Shown here in pieces: positions 7,815-14,615 of a stretch of 64,000 nt of DNA. The notes under the pieces are model-generated. The model ran no database searches. It had not been told where the DNA came from and saw only the letters and a list, made by a program, of their open reading frames with translations. Within the stretch, counting starts at the first letter, position 1. Every line of letters starts with the position of its first letter. Origin of the DNA: a virus; IMG/VR virus record IMGVR_UViG_3300046714_000236, positions 30,230 through 94,229 of that record. One strand, given 5' to 3'. The position numbers were made by a program, and so were the translations under genes.

Positions 7815-8182
7815 CGGAACCCGACTCCCATCTTGCCGCTTCCGAGGAGACGCAGGGTCGCTTCCGTTCGCGTGCCGACCGTGTTGCCCCGCCCGACGAA
7901 CTCGCCGAGCGTCTTCGCGACCCATGCTTCGAGCTCGCGTCTCTGCTCGAACGTTGGAGCGCCTGCCGGGTCATCGGCGATGATGATCGAATCCGTGTCC
8001 GCGTAGTAGTGCGCCGACGCTTGCGGCCACGGCCACGGAGGATCGACCACGCCGTACGGCGGAGAACCCGGGAGCTTCACCACGCCCGGCATGAACGAGT
8101 ACGCCCGCACACGTTGCGGTTCGGGCAGCACGAGCGCGCCGGCTGCCGCTCCGAGTGCTGCGAGGAACGAACGACGGTTCAT
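7811..8182 (-). CDS. Exported protein with Tat-like signal
   Basis: A 123-residue protein beginning MNRRSFLAALGAAAGALVLP. The twin arginine, hydrophobic core and following polar region look like a Tat signal peptide. The mature part is Pro/Trp-rich early ('VVDPPWPWPQ'), then has 'YADTDSIIIADDPAG' and a helix. Export would place it in the periplasm or at the cell surface. The start overlaps the upstream 38-residue membrane gene (ATGA), so the two may act together. Function unknown. Confidence 0.55.
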   Translation of the reverse strand: MNRRSFLAALGAAAGALVLPEPQRVRAYSFMPGVVKLPGSPPYGVVDPPWPWPQASAHYYADTDSIIIADDPAGAPTFEQRRELEAWVAKTLGEFVGRGNTVGTRTEATLRLLGSGKMGVGFR

Positions 8183-8295
8183 GATCGCACCCACGCAACG
8201 AACTCGAACGCCCACGCGAGAGCCGCGATGAAGAGCAGTGCAGCGACTGCGTACACGACGATGGTTCGATCTTGGTCGGAGGGAAGCTGTGCCAT
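8179..8295 (-). CDS. 38-residue single-span membrane protein
   Basis: Starts MAQLPSDQDRTIVVYAVAAL and continues hydrophobic through 'LFIAALAWAFEFVAWV', giving one clear membrane segment with a short charged N-terminus. ATG at 8295 lies 6-8 bases after AGGA in AAAAGCAGGACAAAATAA. It overlaps the next gene's ATG (ATGA). Small spanin-like, holin-accessory or exclusion peptides have this shape. Confidence 0.55.
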   Translation of the reverse strand: MAQLPSDQDRTIVVYAVAALLFIAALAWAFEFVAWVRS

Positions 8296-8520
8296 TTATT
8301 TTGTCCTGCTTTTCGAGGATGCCACGGGAAACAGGTGCACGAGTCTCGCGAGGAGAGCGCTTGCGTGGGTCGGGCAGAGCGCGATCGAAGTGTATTCCGT
8401 GACGATGATGATCACCTTCGCGTCCTTCCGAATGCGCCCCTTGGGAGTGAACAAACATCTGCAGCCGAGCTCACTGCAACCCGCTTGAACAACGCTCACC
8501 CGCTCTCGATAGACTTCCAT
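8296..8520 (-). CDS. Small Cys-rich hypothetical protein
   Basis: A 74-residue protein with C-x4-C-x-C near residues 16-23 and a later 'ALCPTHASALLARL', so Cys/His pairs could bind zinc. A central beta strand 'KVIIIVTEYTS' separates them. The ATG at 8520 is adjacent to the upstream stop. Its last codons contain GGCATCCTCG, as in the mini-ORF ending at 3570. Function unknown. Confidence 0.45.
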   Translation of the reverse strand: MEVYRERVSVVQAGCSELGCRCLFTPKGRIRKDAKVIIIVTEYTSIALCPTHASALLARLVHLFPVASSKSRTK

Positions 8521-8945
8521 CAGACTCGGCGCGCTTTCTCCCACTGCTCGAACACAGAACTGGGTGAGCTTTTCGGGTGCGCCTTGAGCTCGGTCCCATT
8601 GAACACACCGCGCACGGGCCGACCGAAGCGAGCAGCGTGGACGCACAGGTCGGTCGCGAACTCGGTGAGCACTGCGCCGGGGTCTGCCCTGAGCAGATCG
8701 GTCTCGTGGATGAGCGTCATCGCCTGGCGTTCTCGGCGCTTCATCGTGCGATGTTCTTCGCGCGCGTTGCGGATCTCCAGTTCGAGCGCGGGGAGATGTT
8801 CCGCACAGAGCCGCGCCCGGAAGTTTCCGATCTCGAACTCGAAGACGTCACCGACGGAACCGATGTCTTCGGGTCTCGGGCCGTGGTTCTTCTTGCACCC
8901 TTCGGCCATACACCCGCCGTGCTCTCGCGCCGCGACCCACGCCAT
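8520..8945 (-). CDS. Cys/His-containing hypothetical protein
   Basis: A 141-residue protein. The N-terminus has 'GGCMAEGCKKNHG' and later 'ARLCAEHLPALELEI', a C-x4-C ... C-x2-H set suggestive of a zinc site. The middle is a charged helix. The start is picked because ATG at 8945 overlaps the upstream stop (TGATG); the longer frame is an arginine-rich shadow. Not recognised. Confidence 0.5.
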   Translation of the reverse strand: MAWVAAREHGGCMAEGCKKNHGPRPEDIGSVGDVFEFEIGNFRARLCAEHLPALELEIRNAREEHRTMKRRERQAMTLIHETDLLRADPGAVLTEFATDLCVHAARFGRPVRGVFNGTELKAHPKSSPSSVFEQWEKARRV

Positions 8946-9256
8946 CACGCCCTCCGAGACGCCCGGCTGTTCTTCTTCCTGCTCTGCTTGCCGGCGTGAC
9001 GGACGCGGGAGCCGAGCTGCCGTGTGCGCTTCCTCGCTTGCCGTTGGTTGAACTTGCCGTGCCCCCCGAGCTTGCCGGGCATCGAGTACCCGAGCTTCAC
9101 CCGCATCCCCGCGGGGAACTGCTGCCCCTTCTTCGAGCTCGGAGCGTTCGGGCGATTCGCGGGAGGCACGTGAGCGCCAAGGCTCGGCATGCCCATCATC
9201 GCGACCATTGCCATCAAGGCGCGCTTCGCCGCTGTCGTGGTGTCTCTGATCTTCAT
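8945..9256 (-). CDS. Basic, glycine-rich hypothetical protein
   Basis: A 103-residue, highly basic protein. An N-terminal helix 'KRALMAMVAMMGMPSLGAHV' is followed by a Gly/Lys/Arg-rich tail with 'GKLGGHGKFNQRQARKRTRQ'. Composition suggests a nucleic-acid-binding or virion-internal protein. ATG at 9256 is preceded by the GCGGCATCCTC leader placed directly after the upstream TGA. Confidence 0.5.
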   Translation of the reverse strand: MKIRDTTTAAKRALMAMVAMMGMPSLGAHVPPANRPNAPSSKKGQQFPAGMRVKLGYSMPGKLGGHGKFNQRQARKRTRQLGSRVRHAGKQSRKKNSRASRRA

Positions 9257-9262
9257 GGTGTC

Positions 9263-9273
9263 GAGGATGCCGC
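9263..9273 (-). promoter_or_regulatory. GCGGCATCCTC intercistronic leader
   Basis: The upstream TGA is immediately followed by GCGGCATCCTC, GACACC and ATG at 9256. A compact example of the stop-leader-start arrangement. Confidence 0.5.
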
Positions 9274-9639
9274 TCAGCGGTCCGAATTGGCGAGAGCGTG
9301 CGCCATCGCGAGCGAGATGCGATCGACGCTCTGCTCACGGTTCGCCCCGAACGTCTTCGCGAGCGCGTCGACAACGAGCCCCGAGATCTGCGCACGCACT
9401 TCGGGCTTCGCGAGCTCTTCCCGGATCACCTCGATCGCGACTCTGAGCAGGGCGTTGTCGGTCGCTTCCTGCAGCTTGCTCGGCTTCTTCGCCGCCCACC
9501 TATCGGCGCCCTCCTGAGGCTTCATGAGGTTCGCGAGCGCCTCGGTGATCATCTGCTTCCGCTCGTCGGGGGAGATCTTTTGGAAGAGCGCCTCCACCAC
9601 GAGATCGCGCAGCTGTTCGTCTGACAGGTTGAGGTTCAT
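9274..9639 (-). CDS. Helical hypothetical protein
   Basis: A 121-residue, almost entirely alpha-helical protein with acidic and basic heptad-like stretches ('LSDEQLRDLVVEALFQKISP', 'LLRVAIEVIREELAKPEVRA'). No motif or family recognised. Starts behind GGCATCCTCGACACC, the same leader as its downstream neighbour, so the two initiation regions are near-identical. Confidence 0.5.
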   Translation of the reverse strand: MNLNLSDEQLRDLVVEALFQKISPDERKQMITEALANLMKPQEGADRWAAKKPSKLQEATDNALLRVAIEVIREELAKPEVRAQISGLVVDALAKTFGANREQSVDRISLAMAHALANSDR

Positions 9640-9645
9640 GGTGTC

Positions 9646-9655
9646 GAGGATGCCG
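9646..9655 (-). promoter_or_regulatory. CGGCATCCTC intercistronic leader
   Basis: CGGCATCCTC, then GACACC, then ATG at 9639. Lies 9 bp downstream of palindrome copy 3. Confidence 0.5.
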
Positions 9656-9663
9656 TCCGGTCA

Positions 9664-9685
9664 GGACCGACATCGATGTCGGTCC
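9664..9685. repeat. Dispersed palindrome, copy 3
   Basis: The 18-bp palindrome extended to 22 bp by GG...CC, in the 64-bp gap between two genes. Confidence 0.9.
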
Positions 9686-9703
9686 ATCACTTCGGAGCGA
9701 CGG

Positions 9704-10174
9704 TCATTCGACCGCGAAGCCCTTGTCGAGCAGCCGGCTCTCCATGTCGTCGAGCGCGGCGCGCACGCAGTCGGTTTGCCGGTTGTCGAGGAGCGCCATC
9801 AACGCCTCCAACCGAGCGCCGCCGTCGAGCACGGCGCGACCGATGCGCACTAGGTGCCGCTGCCCGAGCGCGACCGTGTGTTGGTGCGGAGTGAGCGCGG
9901 CGCGGTACGGAGCCGGGGGGTTCTTCTGAGCGTCTGCCATCTCCGGAGGATGCGGCCCGATCACCGTCGGCACTACCGCACCCGTGTCTTCGGGCCCGCG
10001 GGCTCGCGTCTGCTCTCGTGCGCGATCTGTGCGCCGCTGCCGTGCTGCGTCTTCTAGCGCCGCCGCTCGCTCTTCGGCCTTCGTGAGCGGCCGCCGAATG
10101 ATCTCCTGTTCGCGCTCATCGAACTCGGCGTCGTCCCGGCTGTAGACCCACGGCTTCGGGAACTCGCGAGACAT
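9704..10174 (-). CDS. Hypothetical protein with probable internal start
   Basis: A 156-residue charged protein starting MSREFPKPWVYSRDDAEFDE. An internal in-frame ATG at 9940 (MADAQKNPPAP...) is itself preceded by the GCCGCATCCTC leader and would give a 78-residue short form ending in the same helical C-terminus ('LVRIGRAVLDGGARLEALMA'). Two products from one frame are therefore likely, as in some phage lysis and morphogenesis genes. Function unknown. Confidence 0.5.
   Translation of the reverse strand: MSREFPKPWVYSRDDAEFDEREQEIIRRPLTKAEERAAALEDAARQRRTDRAREQTRARGPEDTGAVVPTVIGPHPPEMADAQKNPPAPYRAALTPHQHTVALGQRHLVRIGRAVLDGGARLEALMALLDNRQTDCVRAALDDMESRLLDKGFAVE
9946..9956 (-). promoter_or_regulatory. 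Internal GCCGCATCCTC leader
   Basis: Within the 156-residue gene, GCCGCATCCTC and CGGAG precede the in-frame ATG at 9940 with the usual leader-start distance. Confidence 0.45.
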
Positions 10175-10180
10175 CCCCCC

Positions 10181-10191
10181 GAGGATGCCGC
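10181..10191 (-). promoter_or_regulatory. GCGGCATCCTC intercistronic leader
   Basis: The TGA of the 24-residue ORF is directly followed by GCGGCATCCTC, GGGGGG and ATG at 10174. Confidence 0.5.
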
Positions 10192-10266
10192 TCAGTGCCC
10201 GTACCCGCCTCGGAGAGCGCTCGCGATGGCGAGGAGGAAGCAGATACCCCCGAGAAGCGCGCGCAC
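10192..10266 (-). CDS. 24-residue hydrophobic mini-protein
   Basis: Starts GTG and reads MRALLGGICFLLAIASALRG plus GYGH, a short membrane segment with a basic start. It fits exactly between the acidic gene's stop (2 bp away) and the next leader. The arrangement favours a real coupled peptide, but the length makes this uncertain. Confidence 0.4.
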   Translation of the reverse strand: MRALLGGICFLLAIASALRGGYGH

Positions 10267-10268
10267 GC

Positions 10269-10982
10269 TCAGAGCTTCTTTTGGAGCGTCGCGTCCGCCC
10301 ATGCCCGCATGGCTGCGATCTCCGGATCGTCGGCCGCGTTCGCTGCCTCACTGAGCGCCGTCTCTGCCGCCTCGACCGCGGCCTTCGCCTTGTCGCGTGC
10401 CGCGACCGCCTTGTGTGCCGCTGCTGCCGCCGCGCCGTGGTCTGGCTCGTCTCCCGATGCGGCGTCGTCCGCTTCCTGCTGTGCTTCGGTCGCTTCGTCC
10501 TGCGCCTCGGTGAGCGTCGCGATCGCATCTTCGACGGCACTCGGATCGAGCCCAGCTTTCTTGTGCTCCTCGGCTCCTTCGAGGAGCTCGTTCGCCCGGG
10601 CCACCATCTCAGCGATCTCGGCCGACGCGTTCCCCGCCATCTGCGCGTAGCTCGCCGCGTCCCCTAGCCCGTGCTCCGCCGGGTTTGACGTCTCCGGGGC
10701 GTTCTCGGGATTGGTGGGCGTCTCTGCCTCCGGGTCCGCCGGAGCGTCTGCGGGGGCGTCTGGCGCAGGTGCAGCGGGGTCCGTCGGTTCGTCTTCCTCA
10801 CCCTCGTTCGGATCTTCCTCGCTGGTCGGCAGGAACTCGTCGAGCTCCCCCGCTTCCTTCGCCCGAGTCGCTTCGGCGACGAGCGCCCCGATCTGGTCCT
10901 CGGTGAGCTGTTCGAGGATTGCGGCGACGCCTTGTGACGCGCCTTCGTTCATGAGCCCGGGAAGCAGCGGGAGATCAGCCAT
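10269..10982 (-). CDS. Acidic Ala/Pro/Glu-rich protein with coiled coil
   Basis: A 237-residue acidic protein. Residues about 50-105 are a low-complexity Pro/Asp/Glu/Ala linker; residues about 120-215 form a long Ala/Glu-rich helix or coiled coil ('KAVAARDKAKAAVEAAETAL'). It lies just downstream of the tape measure gene and may be a tail or virion-associated protein, though composition alone does not show this. Start ATG at 10982; palindrome copy 4 lies 44 bp upstream. Confidence 0.5.
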   Translation of the reverse strand: MADLPLLPGLMNEGASQGVAAILEQLTEDQIGALVAEATRAKEAGELDEFLPTSEEDPNEGEEDEPTDPAAPAPDAPADAPADPEAETPTNPENAPETSNPAEHGLGDAASYAQMAGNASAEIAEMVARANELLEGAEEHKKAGLDPSAVEDAIATLTEAQDEATEAQQEADDAASGDEPDHGAAAAAAHKAVAARDKAKAAVEAAETALSEAANAADDPEIAAMRAWADATLQKKL

Positions 10983-11025
10983 GGGAAGGAGCCTATCAGG
11001 CGAACGGCTCGCGCGTCACCGGGGG

Positions 11026-11043
11026 ACCGACATCGATGTCGGT
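11026..11043. repeat. Dispersed palindrome, copy 4
   Basis: Exact ACCGACATCGATGTCGGT, 3 bp past the stop of the 37-residue membrane gene. Confidence 0.9.
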
Positions 11044-11045
11044 TC

Positions 11046-11159
11046 TCACTCTTCCGGGTCGCTCGGCTCGACGAAGAGGAACGCGAGCGCGGCGCACACC
11101 GTGACGAAGAACGCGACGACCGCCATCGCCGCGAGCCCTTTGAAAACGAACGCGAGCAT
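11046..11159 (-). CDS. 37-residue membrane protein
   Basis: Begins MLAFVFKGLAAMAVVAFFVT and continues hydrophobic to 'FLFVEPSDPEE'. One long or two short membrane spans with an acidic tail. Sits between the tape measure stop and palindrome copy 4. Upstream is GGCGGCATC-GTGTGGAAC-ATG, a variant of the leader. The overlapping 61-residue Arg-rich frame is a shadow. Confidence 0.5.
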   Translation of the reverse strand: MLAFVFKGLAAMAVVAFFVTVCAALAFLFVEPSDPEE

Positions 11160-11177
11160 GTTCCACACGATGCCGCC

Positions 11178-13031
11178 TCACGTGCCGAACGGCATCCCCG
11201 TGTTGGCGCTGAGACGGTTCGTCGCCTGGCGCGAGATGTCGCGACGGAAGATGACAGCCATTCGATCGGGGTCCTGGTCTCTGAAGTCCTGCTTCATGTT
11301 GAACGTCTGCCCGCCGTTCATGTTCAGGTTCACGGCCTTGTCCTTCAGCTTGCTGATGTCCTTCATCACCGGCGTAATCATCGGCCCGAGCATCATCGCC
11401 TCCGCTGCGATGTCGTACCCGGGTTGTCCCTTCACCTTCATCTTGCCGACGGCCGCGAGCTCAGCGGCCGCGCTGCTCGCTGACATCGCCGTTTCAAGGA
11501 GCGCCACCTGCGCGTCCTTCCCCGCGTCCGCGAGCTGCAGGAGCCAGTCGTTCGCTTCCTGCGTCGCCGCTTCCTGCTCGCCATAACCGATCGTGACTTC
11601 CTTCGCGGCCTGCGCCATTGCGCGCGTGTCCTCTGCGCCGCGTTCCTGCAGGTCATTGTAGAGCCCGAACGCTTCGTACCCTGCAGCTGCCACACCACCG
11701 AGCGCCGCGAGCCCTGCGCCGAGCGTGACGGCCGCCGCGCCCACCGTACCGAGTGACGCCGCCGCGTTGCCGATCGCCGTCGACGCGCCCGACGCTTGCC
11801 CGAGGTTCGCCGCGACCGTTGCCTTGCCGATGTTGCCGATCAGTTCCGCAGTCTCGCCGGTGAGCGCGCCCTTCACCGCAGACACTCCGCCGACCACCGC
11901 GCCCACTCCGCCCTTCGCCGCGCCGAGCGCACTGCCCGCAACACCGAGCGCCGTCTTCGCCCCGAACGCGATCGCGAGCGCTTCTCGGTGATCGTAGATG
12001 AAGAGCGCGACGTCCTTCGCGTACCCGAACGACGTGCGGATCACGTCCCCCGCTTCGTGGAGCGCGCTCTTGATCTCGTCCGAGTGCGTCTCGATGAACT
12101 CGAAGCCTTCCTCGAAAAGCTTCGCGCCCTCGGTGACTGCTTCGCCGAACCCTTCCCCGACGATCTCCGCATAGCGTTCGATCTTCGCTTGGTTGTCTTC
12201 GAGGTACGTCCCGAGCTTGCCGAGCGCGGGCACGAGCGCCTCGACGATGGGCTTGCCCGCGTGCTCGAACACCTGTTCCCTCATCCCCTTCAGGCTCGTC
12301 TCCACCATCTCTAGGGTGGGCTCGGTGCTCTTCATGCGTTCGGCCATCTTGCCGACCGCCTTCTCCCCGAGCTCCATCACCTTCGCGAGATGCCCGTCCG
12401 CCGCCATCTTCGTGAGCGTGCGCGCGATCTGCTTCGCGTTCCCATCCATGAGCCCCGTCTGCTTGATCATCGTGACGACGGGGTTCGTCGCTCGCACCAT
12501 GCCGAGCTCCATCGCCTGCATGCCCTGAGTGATCGCCGAGAAGCCGCCGGGCACCGCGCGCCCCGCGTAGATCATTTCCTCCGTGAGTCCCTTCAGCTCT
12601 TCGCGCGTGTGATCGCCACGCTCCGCCATCTGCTCGAAGCCAGAGATCACTTCGTTCGAGCTCACGCCCGCCGTGATGCTCATCGCTTCGAGCTCGTCCT
12701 TCATCCCCGCCGCCGCGGTGCGCGTTTCCTCGAAGCTCTCGCCGACGTCATCGCTCATCGCGAGCACGCCCGTGAGGCTCTTGATCTGCTCTTCCTCTGC
12801 GCCCGCTGCGCCGAGGATCTCGTGCCCGAACTCGCGAACGCTCTCGATCATCCCGCCGAGCTGGAAGCCGAGGAAGCTCGCCGCGACGTCGCGACCGAAG
12901 CCGAGGAGCTCGTGCATCGTCTCGGTCGCGTGGTGCTGCACTTCCTCGAAGCCGTGCTTGATGTGTTCGAGCGGGCCGCTCGATTTGTCTTCGAGGGTTA
13001 GCTTCGCTTTGACTTCGGTCTCATGAGCCAT
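11178..13031 (-). CDS. Tail tape measure protein
   Basis: A 617-residue protein located directly after the frameshifting chaperones, the usual tape measure position. Long helical N-terminal half (M-A-H-E-T-E-V...), then an Ala/Gly/Val-rich hydrophobic region about residues 330-455 ('AAVTLGAGLAALGGVAAAGY') typical of tape measures, and a C-terminal helical part. It would set tail length (roughly 90 nm from the usual 0.15 nm per residue) and exit during DNA ejection. Short for the class. Confidence 0.8.
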   Translation of the reverse strand: MAHETEVKAKLTLEDKSSGPLEHIKHGFEEVQHHATETMHELLGFGRDVAASFLGFQLGGMIESVREFGHEILGAAGAEEEQIKSLTGVLAMSDDVGESFEETRTAAAGMKDELEAMSITAGVSSNEVISGFEQMAERGDHTREELKGLTEEMIYAGRAVPGGFSAITQGMQAMELGMVRATNPVVTMIKQTGLMDGNAKQIARTLTKMAADGHLAKVMELGEKAVGKMAERMKSTEPTLEMVETSLKGMREQVFEHAGKPIVEALVPALGKLGTYLEDNQAKIERYAEIVGEGFGEAVTEGAKLFEEGFEFIETHSDEIKSALHEAGDVIRTSFGYAKDVALFIYDHREALAIAFGAKTALGVAGSALGAAKGGVGAVVGGVSAVKGALTGETAELIGNIGKATVAANLGQASGASTAIGNAAASLGTVGAAAVTLGAGLAALGGVAAAGYEAFGLYNDLQERGAEDTRAMAQAAKEVTIGYGEQEAATQEANDWLLQLADAGKDAQVALLETAMSASSAAAELAAVGKMKVKGQPGYDIAAEAMMLGPMITPVMKDISKLKDKAVNLNMNGGQTFNMKQDFRDQDPDRMAVIFRRDISRQATNRLSANTGMPFGT

Positions 13032-13040
13032 CGCACAAGG

Positions 13041-14008
13041 CTACACCCACTCCCCATCCAAGTCCGGATCGACCGGCGTCTTCTTCCCGAGCTCCGCGAT
13101 CACCATCGCCTTCGTCGTGTCGAAGTAGTCACGGAGCTCCGCCACGCTCAGCGCTTCAAGCTCGCTCAGCGGTTGGTGCATGTAGCGCGCGACGAACGCG
13201 ATCACGTCGGTCGCGTCCTTCATCCGATCCCAAAGAGTCAGGATCCGTTCGGTGCCGTCCTTGTCGTGCACGCGCGGGACGAGCAGACGCGCCGTGAGCT
13301 GCGCGCCTGGATCATCCCACTCGCAGAAGCCGAGAGTTTCGAGCCGTTGATCAACGACATCCGGATCGAGCGTGAGCCCGTCCGCATCACACCGCAGCCC
13401 TCTCAGACTCTGACAGCGATGTAGTTCTCGAAAAAACGGGTGAGCCGGTCCTTCTGCAAAACGTGCAGCTGCGACCAAATCCGGTTCAACAGGTTCTGAC
13501 CAGGGCCGCCAAGCTGCTCCCAAAGTGTGTCAAGGTTGGCCGCTCCACCCGCGCCGCTCCAGTCGACGACCTCACCGTCGACGGCGCGCACCATCTGCTT
13601 CGTGAGTTCCTGCGGGAAGCGGTTCGGGTCCGCCATCGCACGCCCGAGCGCGAGCTTCTGATCGCCGATCGAAAGCGGCCACACGACGATCTGCCGCCAG
13701 AGTCCGCCCGCGACTCCGCCCGCTTCGGCGATGTCGAGCGCGGTCTCGACCTTCAGCGGGATCCCCACGGCTGGCGCGTACGTCCAGGACGAGGGGATGC
13801 GCATGAACACCGCGAGCCGATGCCGCGGGAACACGAGCCCGGGCGGTACGACCGCCCACGCAGGGATCCCGCCCGTCTGCGCAGGTGGAACGTCGCGCGC
13901 CTCCATGCGCGGCGCGGGTTCTTCTGCGGGCTCCTTCGCGGGCTCGGGTTCTTCTTCGGGCGCGTAAGGGATCGGTTGTTCGGTCGGTTCCGTGGCGTCG
14001 GTCGTCAT
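13041..14008 (-). CDS. Tail assembly chaperone fusion (GT-type, -1 frameshift product)
   Basis: Predicted 322-residue fusion: 193 codons of the upstream frame, a -1 slip at TTTTTTC (13436-13430), then 129 codons of the second frame to the TAG at 13041. The second frame lacks its own good start and continues as a plausible helical/acidic protein ('DYFDTTKAMVIAELGKKTPV'). The arrangement between tube and tape measure genes matches lambda G/GT and P2 E/E+E', where the fusion loads tube subunits on the tape measure. The slip site is seen; use is inferred. Confidence 0.7.
13403..14008 (-). CDS. Tail assembly chaperone (G-type)
   Basis: A 201-residue product of unshifted reading. The N-terminus is Pro/Glu-rich (about residues 8-45), then a folded region with 'LKVETALDIAEAGGVAGGLW' and a C-terminal helix ending R-F-F-E-N-Y-I-A-V-R-V. 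Strong ribosome site AACAGGAGGATAG precedes the ATG. In relatives the short form is made in excess over the fusion. Sequence conservation in this family is weak, so the call rests on order, size and the slip site. Confidence 0.7.
   Translation of the reverse strand: MTTDATEPTEQPIPYAPEEEPEPAKEPAEEPAPRMEARDVPPAQTGGIPAWAVVPPGLVFPRHRLAVFMRIPSSWTYAPAVGIPLKVETALDIAEAGGVAGGLWRQIVVWPLSIGDQKLALGRAMADPNRFPQELTKQMVRAVDGEVVDWSGAGGAANLDTLWEQLGGPGQNLLNRIWSQLHVLQKDRLTRFFENYIAVRV
13430..13436 (-). promoter_or_regulatory. Programmed -1 frameshift heptamer TTTTTTC
   Basis: T-TTT-TTC aligned to the zero frame as X-XXY-YYZ, 27 bases before the stop. Slipping back one base opens a 129-codon frame. Confidence 0.75.
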
Positions 14009-14142
14009 GCTCTATCCTCCTGTTTTCGCAGAACGACCACCGCGCTGAAGGGTTAGGAGGTGCTCCGTCGATAACTGTGAGAGCCGTCGATCCCACTACC
14101 GAAGAAGCGCACCCCGCAACGCGGAGGTCTCTTGTCACGCGC

Positions 14143-14589
14143 TCAAGGGAGCGCGTTAGTCTGGACCGTGCGCTCGCTGCACTTGAACTGCATCTTCACT
14201 TTGACGTAGTCCGCGCGGCTCGCGATGGTCGTCGCAATGGCTCCCCACTTCACATCGGCGTACGTGTAGATCGAGGAGTCTCCGTTCCCGTACAGATCCG
14301 TTCGGATCACGTTGAAGATCCTGCTGAGGACCTTCCGCTGCGCGCGCTCGATGATCGAGAGTTCGAGCGAGACCCAGTTCGCTTTGGTGAGCTGGATCTC
14401 CATGTCGCCGCCGAACCCGTTGAAGATCTCGTCGAAGCGGTTGACGAGCTCTCCGAGGAACCCGGCCTCCTTCAGCTCCAACATGACTTCGTCGTTCATG
14501 CTCGCGATGCTGTCGATCGTGTTGTCGACGACGGAATCCGTCACGACGCGGATCGAGATCTCTTGGCCCTTTAGCCTCGGGTCGCTCAT
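14143..14589 (-). CDS. Tail tube protein
   Basis: A 148-residue protein directly downstream of the sheath gene. It starts M-S-D-P-R-L-K-G-Q-E-I and has alternating beta strands plus one helix, the size and order of myovirus tube (core) proteins. It would polymerise into the inner tube carrying DNA. ATG has a clear ribosome site (AAGGAG). No sequence signature proves it, but sheath-tube-chaperone-tape measure order is highly conserved. Confidence 0.7.
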   Translation of the reverse strand: MSDPRLKGQEISIRVVTDSVVDNTIDSIASMNDEVMLELKEAGFLGELVNRFDEIFNGFGGDMEIQLTKANWVSLELSIIERAQRKVLSRIFNVIRTDLYGNGDSSIYTYADVKWGAIATTIASRADYVKVKMQFKCSERTVQTNALP

Positions 14590-14615
14590 GTGATTGCTCC
14601 TTCAGATCTTTCCGC

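Noticed and set aside
10996-11181. 61-residue minus-strand frame running through palindrome copy 4
   Set aside because: Arg-rich shadow; another frame gives a clean 37-residue membrane protein ending just before the repeat.
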